Assembly: GCA_023213395.1 (NCBI GenBank)
Contig: CM041465.1
Coordinates: 7,998,001-8,062,000 of the forward strand
Reading direction: 5' to 3'
Origin: Cycas panzhihuaensis
Taxonomy: Eukaryota > Cycadophyta
DNA: 64,000 bases
In this document: positions 10,071 to 21,508 of the stretch, one piece after another
How the letters are laid out: each line of letters opens with the position of its first letter
How positions within the stretch are numbered: the stretch's first letter is position 1
The notes under the pieces: generated by a model
Database searches by the model: none
The model's input: the letters and a program-made list of their open reading frames with translations, nothing else
What the model was told of the DNA's origin: nothing
Made by a program: the position numbers and the translations under genes

Positions 10071-11247
10071 TGGAGTTGAAGAAAGGGATTAAAGAAGTGG
10101 GAACAAGTAGAGAGAAGGGAAATAAATGAAGTGGGACAGAGCAAGAAAGAATGGGATATAAGAATAGGAAGTTGTTATCAGGAAAGAAGGGGCAAATAAG
10201 GGGATGTGGGGTGTTTATAGCCTGTTGACCCCAAATTACATAAGCAATATATTTGGTCTACTAGAAATAGCATAAAAAATTCATCAAAATGGGGTGTATG
10301 AGTTTTAAGGTGAATTTGAAGTGGTGGGGCCTACTAGTGGCCCAGGTACAAAAAGAGTGAAATTTGGGGGCATAAACTAACCTAGTGTAAAATGACCCTT
10401 ACGATATGCTAATCAAATTGAGGCACATGAGTTATAAGTGTAATTTTTTTTCCTTTTTGCACCGTGAGTAATGGCTAAGTGGAGTTTTTTTTTTTTTTGG
10501 CTTGGAAGCTTGACTGTTCTAATAAGTTTTAAATTTAGGCAGTAAGTGGCTTATGTTCTTAATTAAGACTGAGGTAAAGGAAGCAGGGTAGGAATGATTA
10601 GATGTGTCCTACCCACTAAAAGATGAGGTGTGCTTGGTCTTATAAGCCTGCCAATAAACTTTTGATGCAAAAGTTTAGGGCAGGTAACTTCATGGCACTA
10701 ACCGCTAACCACTGTGATACAAGACTTCAACGGTCGAGGGAGGGTTTTAGGATCTAAAGGGGTCCTCCTATATACCTGAAGGTACATGGAGGCACACTTC
10801 CATAGCCAGGTTCCATCTGGGGCTTGGTTTAGGAGTGTTATCTCCAGTCCTTCATGCAAGGGGTAGAAAATTTATAATGCACTTAGCCAGAATGACAGAT
10901 CCCTATGATATTTAAAGACCCCCATCATAGAGTCTCTACCGAACTACTTGGGTAGCTGCCCAATGGTGTTATCTACCTAGGAAGAAGAGGTGGGATGGGA
11001 AATAAATGGTAGCCACCCAACAGTGTTATCTTCCCTTGGAATATAACTCAATGCAGAAAAAGAAAACTAAAAACTGAATTGAAAGTAGAAGAAATAAATT
11101 ACTTATGTTACCTAAAGGAAGAAATTCCCCTTCACTTTGTGACCTCTAATCTATCCTACTGCCATTCCTCAATCTCCTTAGAGAGGGTACTAAGTGAAGG
11201 TATTTCCTCAATCTCTACCTAGGTAGAGAGAGTACTCAATCATACAG

Positions 11248-11296
<49 letters not shown>

Positions 11297-11329
11297 CTTT
11301 TCTGGGTAGCTTCCCATGATCACGATATA
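10071..11329 (-). other. Element A untranslated leader
   Basis: About 1.26 kb lies between the PBS and the gag ATG without a convincing ORF. It includes a block at 10761-10950 that is recognisably conserved in the leaders of elements B and G, and a TA microsatellite at 11250-11293. A long leader of this kind normally carries packaging and dimerisation signals. That role is inferred here. Confidence 0.6.
11250..11293. repeat. (TA)n microsatellite
   Basis: This uninterrupted TA dinucleotide run of about 44 bases lies within the leader of element A. Confidence 0.95.
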
Positions 11330-11341
11330 GCTATGATACCA
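11330..11341 (-). promoter_or_regulatory. Element A primer-binding site (initiator Met tRNA type)
   Basis: The minus strand reads TGGTATCATAGC two bases after the 5' LTR end. The plant initiator-Met PBS is TGGTATCAGAGC, so there is one mismatch. It sets the direction of transcription. Confidence 0.9.
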
Positions 11342-11343
11342 CT

Positions 11344-11688
11344 TGGACTGTTCCTTTTTAGAAATCTAGATTTGTAGGTACAAAAATTAGTAGAAAATGA
11401 AGCTAAAGTAATGCAAATGTGCAAGTAGATCATGATAGTGAATCACCAAAATGAGTACTGAAGTACTTTCTCTTTTAAGATACCATACTCGACAACATTA
11501 CAAGTGATTTAGCCCTTTAAATACATAAGTAAGGGTCTTCATCCTTATGATTCTATTAGTGGCCCTAGTAGCCTTACATCTTATTGGATGGCTTAGCAGT
11601 CTATACACACATCTTAATAAACACCTTAATCCTTACTTGATAGTGGCTCCCGCTCACTAATGCTAAGGAAACGTGGGGTTATATAGCA
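11344..11688 (-). repeat. Element A 5' LTR
   Basis: This 345-base repeat is paired with 5191-5536. Its outer end reads ATATAGCA where the partner reads ATGTTACA. It is followed by CACAA, the probable target-site duplication copy. Confidence 0.9.
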
Positions 11689-11744
11689 CACAATATCACT
11701 TGATCACTTAACCATGATTTACTTTATAGGACCACACTAACCTA

Positions 11745-11755
11745 CTATGATATCA
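11745..11755 (-). promoter_or_regulatory. Element L primer-binding site remnant
   Basis: The minus strand reads TGATATCATAG directly next to the LTR-like repeat beginning at 11756. It resembles the initiator-Met PBS TGGTATCAGAG with two changes. The leader it belongs to is cut after about 60 bases by element A. Confidence 0.5.
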
Positions 11756-12084
11756 TGTTAAAAAATTTAAAGATCATTCAATATTCAAGAATAATAGAAT
11801 AATGAACATAATATGATAGCATTAACTTAATATGAAAGAGATTACATCATAATGTCTTCACAACCAAAATAATATCATAATGGACTCCATCTTGACTCAA
11901 CATATCTACTATTCTACCTTAATCACTTATTTATACATCACAAGTGGGAGAGAACAGGATGGCGTGTTATATGTAGGATAAATAATCTCTTACACAACCA
12001 ACCACATAACACTTATTTATTAGCCAATAACCTAATGACATTCACCTAAATACTTAGAACACTTAGACATTAATACACTAAACA
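11756..12084 (-). repeat. Element L LTR, partner outside the window
   Basis: This 329-base non-coding stretch begins TGTTAAAAAATT and ends CTAAACA on the plus strand, with a PBS-like site on its left. It is therefore probably the 5' LTR of a minus-strand element whose body is interrupted by A. It abuts the truncated left LTR of E at 12085, which suggests that L inserted into that LTR. No second copy is seen in the window, so the limits rest on the TG/CA ends and the PBS alone. Confidence 0.5.
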
Positions 12085-12208
12085 TTGTCTTCTAATAATA
12101 AGTAGCATTTATGCATCAAGTAATTTCCAAAATTCTTGTATATTATACTCTATTTATGGAGGGCTTTCCCTCAATAATGATTAATGAATCCTTTTGAGAA
12201 GTTTAACA
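12085..12208 (+). repeat. Element E 5' LTR, 5'-truncated
   Basis: This matches the 3' two thirds of the LTR at 16936-17127. Shared landmarks are AAATTCTT(A/G)TATATTATAC and the end GAGAAGTTTAA(C/T)A. About 70 bases are missing at the left, where element L's LTR begins. Confidence 0.75.
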
Positions 12209-12220
12209 TGGTATTAAAGT
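12209..12220 (+). promoter_or_regulatory. Element E primer-binding site
   Basis: TGGTATTAAAGT lies immediately after the LTR end AACA. It is a decayed form of the initiator-Met PBS. Confidence 0.65.
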
Positions 12221-12876
12221 AAGCTTGAAGGGAACTAGAAAAAGGCTAAAGGGACCAAGTCAAAGATAGTTAGAAGTTGAAGCTTGATCAAGGAATATTA
12301 GAGAGTTAGTGTTGATAAAGACATTAAAGGTTAAAAAGAGCATGTATGGCTAAAACATTTAGTAGTATACTCCTGTACATAACCATATGCAACTATATAA
12401 AAATTTTCTAAAGTTATTAGATTGAGACAAAAATTAGTGAGAAGATTTATCTCATTAAGCACATCAATCTGTTCTAAAGGCTTGATTTCATATTTAAAGT
12501 GGAAAGGCAAGAAAATCGTGATTTATAATGAGTGCCCACTAAAACCCTTTGGTGTCTCATTAATTTTTTAGACTTTTTAAGTAAATTTGTAGTTAAAATC
12601 TTTATCTTAGTGATATGAATCTATTGGCTACTTGCTTAACCATTTTTATTGGATAAAAATCATACTATAAGCATTTATTACTATTAAAACCTAGTTCAAG
12701 GAAATTTTTGAGAAAACTAGATAGAATCTAAAGAAAAAAATTATAGACTCTTGAAGCACTCATCAAGAGCTTTAATTTGAGACCAATTTTAGTCAATTCC
12801 ATACACCTATATTTTTTCATACAAATATATATAACTCATTAGTTCAACCTCAAAGTCCTATTTTAGTAATTTTAAG
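12221..12876 (+). other. Element E untranslated leader
   Basis: About 650 bases lie between the PBS and the gag start. I see no coding frame or conserved motif apart from general AT richness. Confidence 0.5.
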
Positions 12877-13800
12877 ATGGCCTCATTAGTAGTTGCACTT
12901 ATAGAAGTTGACAAGCTTACTAAAATAAATTTTAGTCTTTGAAAAAATAAAATTGAGGATCTCTTAAGAACAAAAAGTGCTTGGAAAATTATGATTGGGA
13001 AACAAAAGAAACCCACTAACATAGTTGATTAAATAGCATGGGAGGAAAAGGATAATATAGTTATTGTTATAGTTAAGCTCTCAATTTTTTATTCCCTTCT
13101 ATCCTATATAGATGGTGTCGAATCCTCCCCTAAAATCTAGAAAGTAATAACATCCTTGTTTAGCCAAAGAAATGAGGCCCAAATAATTTCCATTAGGCAA
13201 TAACTATATGAGCTTAGAATGAGGGGAAATAGACCTATTTCTAAGTTTGTATCCAAAATAAATAGTGTTAAGAATAATCATATCTATGTTGGGGATAAGA
13301 TAACTAACACAGAACTAATTTATCTAGTGTTAAACAAATTACCCAAATCCTTTGATAACATGGTCAACATGTTGATAAGGGGAGCCTAGACTACCAAACT
13401 AACTTTTGAGGCTCTTACAAGTCATATGTTAAATCAAGAATAAAGAAATAAAAGGTACAAGGACAAATCAACCTATCTTTTGAGGTCAAGGTTAAATACC
13501 AATGATAAGCATTAGAGGATATTAGATGGAAGGAAGGGGCAAAGCTAGAGTTATTTCTCCATGAGAATCAAGAGTTTGTTTCAACTATAGAAAACTAGAT
13601 GACTTATCAAGTAATTATCAAGTCTTTAATGTCTACTACTACTATGGATAATCTAGATACCTTTCCTACCAATGTCCTAGTAGGCATGTTATAATTTAGA
13701 GAGGGAAGTAGATCGTAGGATACTATAGCAAGGAAAAAGAGGAGGACATAGAGGGAGATGGAGTAGAAATAGCATTCCTAGTCACTCTTATTGCTAGCAT
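12877..13800 (+). pseudogene. Element E gag, decayed
   Basis: The start is the ATG at 12877 (MASLVVALIEVDKLTKINF). Copia-type gag blocks follow: LLRTKSAWKIM, a MRGNRPISKFVSKINSV-type run near 13220-13270, and LNKLPKSFDNMVNMLIRG near 13330-13385, matching the UBN2/gag-polypeptide pattern of copia capsids. The zinc-knuckle region near 13570-13690 is badly degraded. The protease lies in a different frame, so at least one frameshift separates them. Confidence 0.7.
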
Positions 13801-16780
13801 AAACATAGCATATAACTAGTACATGGACTCGAGAGCCTCTAACCAAATGATCAAGAGAAAGGAATGGTTTGAAACCATTAAACCATATTCTTTAGATAGA
13901 TCTATCAAGTCTACAGATAATTTCCCTCTTCATATAGAAAGCATTGGAATAATTACTTTTGAAATATAAGGGAAAACACAACAAATTGGGAATATATTCT
14001 ATGTATTTGGGATGAAAAAGAACCTCTTATCTATATCCTAACTTAGGAAAAAAAAATTTGATGACCACATTTAGTAAAAATAGGCATTGTTTTATATTAG
14101 ACAAAAAAAAAAAGAATTGTAATTGCAAAAGGAATAGATAGCAACAATATTTACAAGTTGATCTCTACACCTATCCTGCCTATGCGTAATGTAAAATTGC
14201 TCATTGTTATAGGAAAAGATGATAATAGAATTTAGCATTTAAAGTATAACCACATCTCAAATGATAGGTTAGAATTATTAAAAAATTCTAATATGGTGAA
14301 TGGGTGACCAAATATGTCATTTAATTCCATTGTGTGTAAAAGTTGCATAATGGGAAAACAACATCAAAATCCCTTTCTTAAAAGAATATGGTGAGCACAA
14401 AGTAAGTTAGAATTAATTCACTCAAATCTCCATAGTCCTATTACACCAAACTCAATTAATGGTACTTGGTACTTCTTTACTTTCATTGATGATTTCTCTA
14501 GGAAAACATGGATATATTTTCTAATTAATAAATCAAAAGTATTTGATTGCTTCAAAGAATTTAAAATGGAAATCAAGTTAGAAAGCAATAATAAAATCAA
14601 ATATATTTGATTTAATGGTAGAGGTGAATAGATATTAAAGAAATTTCTTCACTTCTATAAAATCCATAAAATACGTAGGTAAGTAACTACACCTTATTCA
14701 CCTTAATTAAATGGTATAATAGAATAGATAAATAGGATAATTTTGGAGATGGTTTGATGTCTAATTCAAGAGAGATAGGTCACCAAAACATACTGGGTAG
14801 AAGTTGTCAATACTACAATATATCTAATAAATAAGAGTCCAATGCATTCTCTACACTAGATCACACCAAAGAAAGCTTGGACTCGATAAAAGCCTGATGT
14901 AAGTAATTTAAAGGTCTTTAGTTGCAAAGTGTATGTCCATATTCCTGATAAAAAATAAACCAAACTTAATAATAAAAGCATAGAATATATAATAATAGGT
15001 TGTAGCACCAGATCAAAATCTTATAGGTGCATATATTCTAAAACCAATAGGATCTATATAAGTAGGGATGTTGTGTTTGATAAAGGGTTTGAAATCAATC
15101 AAGGAAAATGTCAAGAAATAGAAATAATGAAAAGATATATGGCTAAGCATATTCCAACATCCTCAAACAAAGACTCTAAAATCATCACAGAAGATATTGA
15201 TTCAAATAGTGAAACTTTTGAGTGTAGATCTTTAGAGAGTAGACAAGACATCTCTTATATTCCTAAAGAAGAAGAGCAAAGAACATGTTAGAATAACAAG
15301 CAACAAAAAGGATATGAAAATGGTACCTTAAAACTATTGAATAAATAAAAGATATTTTCAAACATAGAATACGATCTCAAAAATATCAAGCATTATTATG
15401 CTCAATCGAACCCACTAGTTATGAAAAATCTATCCAACATTTAGAGTGGAGAATAGCTATGGATATTGAAATTATTACAATCACTAAAAATGAAACTTGG
15501 GAACTCGTTGAACTTTCTATAAATAAACCCATTGTAAATTGTAATAGGTATACAAGATAAAAGAAAAGTGTAATGGAGAGATTAAAATTTATAAAGAAAG
15601 ACTAGTTGCAAAAGGATACACTCAAACTATAGGTATAGATTATGAGGAAACATTCTCACTAGTGGCTAAGCTAAACACTGTAAGAGTAGTAATCACACTG
15701 GCTACACAACAAAATTAGAAAATATTATAGCTTAATGTAAAATGTGCCTTCTTAAATGGGGATCTAAAAGAGGAGGTATATATTTATTAACCTAAAGGGT
15801 ACTTTAAATTAGAATAAGAAAATATGGTGTATAAGCCAAAAAAAGCCCTAGATAGACTTAAACAAGCCCTTAGATAATGGCATGCCAAGTTGGATCAGTA
15901 CCTTATTCATAATAACTTTTACAAGTATGAGTCAAATCCAAGTTTATATGTAAAGGGATAAATGATAATTATAATAGTATATGTAGATGACATGCTACTT
16001 TTAAGGAGTAATGTTGACTCAATTGCATTCATCAAAAGTTAATTAGAAAAAGTTTTTGAGATGACTAACTTTGGAATTCTATATTACTATCTTAGAATTG
16101 AAGTAACATAGTTAAAAGACTCTATTATTCTATCTTAATCAAAGTATATCAAAAATATGCTTGGAAAGTACACATGGAAAACTGTAATAGTTATCCCACA
16201 CCTATGGAAATAGTTTACATACTCAATCCTAATACAAAAGGGAAAAAACTAAATGCAACTACATATAGACAACTCATTAGAAGTATAATCTATTTCACTA
16301 TTATTAGGCTAGACATAGATTTTTCAGTCAGAGTGGTCTATAGGTTTATGCAAGAACCAAAAGTATCATATTAGAATGTAGCAAAATAAATACTCATATA
16401 TTTAGAAGAAACTATAAATCTTGGATTGAGTTATACACATAATAATATTGTGTAAATAATAGGTTACAGTGACTTTGGTTGGGCAAGAGATAGAATAGAA
16501 AGAAAATCTACTATAGGATATTGCTTCTCTTTAGGATCAACAATAATTTCCTAAAGTAATAAAAAATAGTCTATTGTTGCTTTGTCATTGACAAAATCCA
16601 AATACAAATCAATTATTAGTGTAACCTATAAAGTAATCTAGATTAGATAACTATTGAACGATTTAGGAAAAGAACAGAAGCTACCAATCATCTTGTATTA
16701 TGATAATCAAACATAATAAAGGTGACAAAAAATCGTATTTTCTATGCAAGGATGAAACACATAGAGGTTCATCATCACTT
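13801..16780 (+). pseudogene. Element E pol (protease, integrase, RT, RNase H), decayed
   Basis: The protease active site at 13820-13850 reads YMDSRASNQMI, where Asp-Ser-Gly-Ala-Ser is usual. The pre-integrase His motif reads HLKYNHISNDRLELL at about 14237. The integrase core is at 14400-14920 (FFTFIDDFSRKTWIYFL, then VTKTYWVEVVNTTIYLINKS), followed by SRDVVFDKGF at about 15065. RT starts near 15440 with TKNETWELVE, and its palm region near 15960-16000 reads IVYVDDMLLL, so YVDD is intact. RNase H covers 16174-16640 (RSIIYFTIIRLDIDFSV, ERKSTIGYCFSLGS). Stops and a few frameshifts are scattered through it. Confidence 0.85.
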
Positions 16781-16923
16781 CATAAGGGAGAAAGTTCAAA
16801 GTAAGGAAAATAAATTTCTACATTGTGCATCAAAAAAATAGGCAACATATATATTTATAAAGCCATTAAACAAAGACAAATTTTAATTCTTTAGAGATAA
16901 ATTAGAAATAAAGGAGATAAAAC

Positions 16924-16935
16924 ATTGAGAGAGGG
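16924..16935 (+). promoter_or_regulatory. Element E polypurine tract
   Basis: ATTGAGAGAGGG lies directly before the 3' LTR start TGTTAAG. The same site in element D (52314-52325) reads ATCAAGAGAGGG. Confidence 0.85.
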
Positions 16936-17127
16936 TGTTAAGAATAATGTTTTATCTAGGTCTTATATTACTATTGTAAGGGTTGGGTGCCATAAACCCC
17001 TTTTTATACTCTTATGACAAGTGGCATTCATGCATAAAGTGGTTTTCAAAATTCTTATATATTATACTCTATTTATATAGGGCTTTCCTCATTAATGATT
17101 AATAAATCCTTTTTGAGAAGTTTAATA
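16936..17127 (+). repeat. Element E 3' LTR
   Basis: This 192-base repeat starts TGTTAAGAATAATG and ends TTTAATA (TTTAACA in the 5' copy). The next bases are the protease frame of element D, with no intervening PBS or gag. Confidence 0.85.
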
Positions 17128-18768
17128 TGGATAACTAGTGCATCGATTTAAGAGTATATAATCATATGATAGGAAGAAAAGAGAGGTTTAAGACTTTGAA
17201 ACCATATCCTTTTAATCAAATAGTTGAGTTAGGCAACAATTACTCTCTTCGCATCTCAGAAATTGGAATTATTGTTATAGAAGTTTATGAAATTTTTCAA
17301 AGAATTAGAAATATTTCTTCTTATTCTTAGAATAAAAAAGAATTTATTGTTTATATCCCAGTTAAGAAAAAAGAAGCTAAGGACTGTGTTTGATAAAAAT
17401 GGATATTACTTTATTCTAGACATGAAAAAAAATAGAGTTGTAATTATACGAAAGGTAGAAAGTAATAATCTCTATAAATTTCTCTCTACTCCCATTATGC
17501 CTAATGATGATCCCATTATACCTAAAGCTAATGTAAACTCCCTTATTATCTCTAGCATTAATGATAATAAAATCTAGCATTTGAAGTATAGACATATCTC
17601 AAATGATGGGTTAGAATAATTGAAATTTTCTAACATGGTAGATGGACTTCCAAATATGCCTTTTAATCCCTTTATTTGTAAAACTTATATGATGGGAAAA
17701 CATCATAGATTTGCATTTCAAAGGAGTTCATGGCATGCTTAGGGAAAATTGGAATTATTCCACACATATTTTTGTAGACCCATTATACTAAGTTCTCTAA
17801 ATATAACCCAATATTTTCTCACCTTTATTGATGATTTTTTTAGAAGAACTTGTGTATACTTTTTATATAGTAAATTAGAAACATTTGATTGCTTTAAAAA
17901 AATTTAAATTGAGGTTGAACTAGAAAGTAATAGTAGAGTGAAATATATTCATTTTGATGGAGGAGGTGAATATATGTTAAAAGAACTTTATTTCTTTTGT
18001 AAGATACAAAGAATTCATAGACAAGTAACTACACCTTATACACCATAAACAAATGGTGTAATAAAACAAATGAATAGGACCATAATAGAGATGGATTATT
18101 ATCTAATTCAAGATATACAAGTTACTAAAGCATACTAGGAAGAAGCTATCAATACTACAATGTACTTGATAAATAGAAGGCCAACTTAAGCTTTACATAA
18201 GATCACATTAGAAGAAGCCTAGACTAGATGAAAACTAGATGTAAGTAATCTTAAAATTTTTAGTTGTATGTATTATGTTTATATTTTAGATAAAAATTAA
18301 GCTAAGCTCCATAACAAAAGCATAGAATATATAATAATAGAATATAATAGCAAGTCTAAGGCTTATAAATGCATGGATCCTAAAACTAATAGGGTTTATG
18401 TTAGTAGAGATGTAGTCTTTGATGAAAGTTTTAAGAAAAATGAAAGGATATATCAAGAAGGAGAAAAACATTTAGGAACATCTATCACCAGTCTCATGTT
18501 AAGTTCTACTGATGAAGATTTTAAAATTACTTTAAAAGACATTGAATATGAAAATACATCCTCTAAAAAGTGATATCTAGATAGTAGTCAAGCCGGTCTA
18601 CCTTTGGAGCAAGGTATTTTAGGAGAAATAAAACAAGATAAAACAAATACACCTGAAGAAGAAGAATAGGCCAAAAGGATTCCTCCAATAAGGATACTAA
18701 AATGGTATCTCAAAACTACTGAGGAAGTAAAAGGAAATATTTTTTAGCATAAAATGAGGTCACAAATT
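17128..18768 (+). pseudogene. Element D protease-integrase segment, decayed
   Basis: The protease motif at about 17134-17170 (CIDLRVYNHMIG) aligns with E's YMDSRASNQMIK. Open sequence at 17287-17577 includes KKNLLFISQLRKKKL, the copia region before the integrase. The His motif follows (HLKYRHISNDGLE at 17579-17618). The integrase core at 17800-18170 has FTFIDDFFRRTCVYFL and a YLINRRPT-type run. The conserved integrase end at 18373-18440 reads DPKTNRVYVSRDVVFDESF. The segment is cut at 18768, in the integrase-RT linker, by element C. Confidence 0.82.
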
Positions 18769-19146
18769 TGAAAATACAAATAAGATCTAGAATATCTCTC
18801 TTGTATTGTAAAAAAGAAATCAACAATAGTAAATAACTATTCAAACTAAATTGATTGATGAGAACAAGAAGGGAAAATTGGTTGCAGCCTTCCATCTTTA
18901 CTTTAGCAAAGTTTTACTTAGCTATAAAAATTTAATATATATGAAAGAGAATTTGAGATATATTTATAAGTCACAAAGCACCTCAAATAATTACATGATT
19001 GGCTGACATAATGGTCTAATACAATTGGTCGATTATTTAGTAAGAGATAAACTTGACAAAACGTTATAATATGATTTAATTATATAATTATATAAACATG
19101 GTATAAAGGTATATTTACATAAGAAGATGTCATTATAGTTTTAACA
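18769..19146 (-). repeat. Element C 3' LTR
   Basis: It matches 31521-31897 over its whole length. It starts TGAAAATACAAATA and ends TTTTAACA on the plus strand. Confidence 0.9.
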
Positions 19147-19157
19147 CTCTCCTTTAA
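19147..19157 (-). promoter_or_regulatory. Element C polypurine tract
   Basis: The minus strand reads AAAGGAGAG next to the LTR start TGTTAAAAC. It is short but correctly placed. Confidence 0.75.
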
Positions 19158-19189
19158 TGATAGCTTCATTTATCTTGATATTCGGGATA

Positions 19190-20680
19190 TGTTAAAACCT
19201 TTCAAACTTTAGGTTACCAAGTGCTTTAGTGAAGATATCTATAACTTGGTCCTCAGTAGGTCGATACATAAGGTAACTTCTCTATTTTGCACATGTTTAT
19301 GAATAAAGTAAAGATGGACCTTAATATATTTTATTCTAGAATGGAAAATAAGATTCTTTATCATCTTCAATACACTTTAATTATCATTGTATAGAAGAGT
19401 GGTTTGAGTCTATTCAAGACCAAGTTCTATAAGAATCCTTTGTAGTCAAATCACCTCAATAGTAGTATGAACTACATCTTTATACTTAACTTCTATAGAG
19501 GAGAGAGTAGCATTGGGTTGTTTCTTACAACTCCAAGAAACTATGGCCAAGTAAATGTTAAAATAATATCCTAAAGAGGAGTGGTGAATGTCTTAGCAAC
19601 TAGCCCATTCAGCATTTGTGAATCCATTTAAGATAGGAATGTCGACTTGGCTGTAGTCAAGACCAAGCTAAAGTATGCCATGAATGTATTTAAGAATCCT
19701 TATAGTGGCTTTCTAATAAGATGATTTAGACTATGATATAAATCTAGAGTAGATCTTAATTGTATATGAGACATTTAGGTGAATGTAAGTAAGATAAATT
19801 AAACTCCCAACTAGATGCTAGTACAAAGTGGGATTGAAAGGATTGCCTTATTTAACCAATGTGAGTTTAGTCCCTATTTACATTGGTATGGAAGATGGTT
19901 TATAATCAATCATTCTAAATCACTATAAGAGTTTATTTGCATACTTGGATTATAATAGAAATATATGTCTAGGTTTCTCCCACACCTTAATACCAAGTAA
20001 TGAAGTAACCTAAGGTCAATCATCTTGAAGTTACTTTTAAGTTCATACTAGAGACTAGTTATTCCTTCATTATCATTACCTATGATTTCCAAGTCATTAA
20101 TATATAAGATAATAATGGTGTTCATATTATCATGAATTTGAATGTAAAAATTAGGGTTAAAGGGTGAACAAATAAATCCATGCTTCATAAAAAATGCATC
20201 AATTTTTATATACTAGGCATGAGATACCTACTTAAGTCTATAAAGATCTTTCTTGAGTTTACAAACTAGGCATTCTTTTCCTAGAATAGCATAGCTGGGA
20301 GGTTATCTCAAGAAAACGTCTTCTATAAGCTCTCCATTAAGGAAGGTACTTTTCATATCTATTTAATATATAAGCCAATTAAATTATGTGGTAAATGACA
20401 TTACCAAAAGGAATGTGGTTATATTGGCATTAGGAGAAAACATTTCTTCATAGTATATCCCCTCTTGTTGTTTAAATCTTTTTTCTACCAATTGACTTAT
20501 CTGATACTTGATAAAGCCATTAGCCTAAAACTTGGTTTTGTATAGTCATTGACAATCAATTAGCTTCTTACCATTTGGCAATTCTATGAGCTCCCATGTG
20601 TCATTTTAATGATGGAGTTTATTCTTTCATCCATAGTAGCTTTCCACGTTTGGTTTGTGACTATCTCCTCAAATATAGAA
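19190..20680 (-). pseudogene. Element C reverse transcriptase and RNase H, decayed
   Basis: On the minus strand RT begins near 20655 with WKATMDERINSIIKM, the usual copia start. The palm motif at about 20105-20130 reads LYINDLEIIG, where YVDD would be expected, so the second catalytic Asp reads Asn or is displaced. RNase H ends near 19240 with a VIDIFTKAL run (ADIFTKPL in the family). Many stops are present. The domain order and the ends are clear even though no long open frame remains. Confidence 0.75.
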
Positions 20681-21089
20681 GGCTCAAGAGTATTAAGGAC
20701 ACATGTTATTAAGGCATACTTTATTAAATGATGAATTCTTAATTTTCTCTTAGGAGTAGTAGGAGGAAGAGGTGTATCTTTTATTACTTACAAATACCAC
20801 TTAAGAAGTTTTTAGATACTTAATACTTCCACTTGGAGATCATCTGGTAAAATAAGTGGTACTACAAAGGTGGCATCTAAAGTTGAAGGTGAAGCAAGTA
20901 GAGATAAGAATAGACTTGGAGTGTAAGATATTGATGGTATAGAAGGCTCAATAATTGATGCAAAAGACACTTCTAAAATAGCAATGTCATTATTTATGAT
21001 AAACTAGATCTAAGAGGGGTATAAGTCTTGATTGTCCTTAATAAAAATAATATCCTAAGTTGCATGTCCCTATTTTCTAATAGGGTCAT
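20681..21089 (-). pseudogene. Element C integrase-RT linker, decayed
   Basis: This is the poorly conserved region between integrase and RT. At its right edge the minus strand reads NDPIRK, the continuation of the integrase C-terminal motif that is cut by element B and resumes at 27256. The join of the two halves reconstructs the usual copia order, which supports nesting. Confidence 0.65.
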
Positions 21090-21300
21090 TGTTAAGGATT
21101 TAACTCCTAACTTACCTTCTCTTATATTCTCTTTAATCTTCTACTTCTTCTCTCTCTTATATCTTCTATTTCTTCTACTTCTTCTCTTTCCTTAATATCC
21201 CACATGCATAAGTAGAAGGTTATGTAGTGGTTATTGAGCATTATATATATTCATGCAATATTCCACATGCATAAGGAGGAGGTTCTGGAGTAAGCATAGA

Positions 21301-21346
<46 letters not shown>

Positions 21347-21494
21347 CCTTAGAGTAGGGTATCTAAAGTATCATTATTATTATATATAATTTGGAGGCTG
21401 CCTCTTCAAAGGGTATTGCAATACAAATGCTCTTTTGGAGTTATTTGCATGTTATATTAGTGTGCAATTGTTATTAAGGAGTGGTATCCTACCA
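21090..21494 (+). repeat. Element B 5' LTR
   Basis: This 405-base repeat runs TGTTAAGGATT...TATCCTACCA. It contains a TA microsatellite at 21304-21344 and a pyrimidine-rich U3 portion (CTTCTACTTCTTCTC repeats near 21135-21185). Confidence 0.9.
21304..21344. repeat. (TA)n microsatellite in the 5' LTR of element B
   Basis: This TA run of about 40 bases is at the same LTR position where the 3' LTR carries a much longer run (26986-27076). Confidence 0.95.
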
Positions 21495-21496
21495 AG

Positions 21497-21508
21497 TGGT
21501 ATAAGAGT
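21497..21508 (+). promoter_or_regulatory. Element B primer-binding site (initiator Met tRNA type)
   Basis: TGGTATAAGAGT begins two bases after the 5' LTR end CCA and matches the initiator-Met PBS with two changes. Confidence 0.85.

Larger units (their letters stand above)
5191..11688 (-). mobile_element. Element A: complete Ty3/gypsy chromovirus, decayed
   Basis: Paired direct repeats at 5191-5536 and 11344-11688 both run TG...CA and differ at roughly 41 of 346 positions by hand count (about 12 percent). They enclose a minus-strand gag-PR-RT-RH-INT-chromodomain order. The 5' LTR is the right-hand one. It is followed (leftward) by an initiator-Met-type PBS, and the left LTR is preceded by a G-rich polypurine tract. 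The flanks CATAA (5186-5190) and CACAA (11689-11693) look like a 5-bp target duplication with one later change. The chromodomain-like C-terminus places it among plant chromoviruses. Confidence 0.92.
12085..17127 (+). mobile_element. Element E: Ty1/copia retrotransposon, decayed
   Basis: A partial left LTR (12085-12208) and a full right LTR (16936-17127) share about 120 bases of clear similarity. They enclose gag, protease, integrase, RT and RNase H in copia order on the plus strand. A degenerate PBS follows the left LTR, and the polypurine tract ATTGAGAGAGGG precedes the right one. It is in the same family as element D: protein blocks and the LTR (compare 52326-52524) match throughout. It sits exactly at the gag/protease junction of D. 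Confidence 0.88.
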
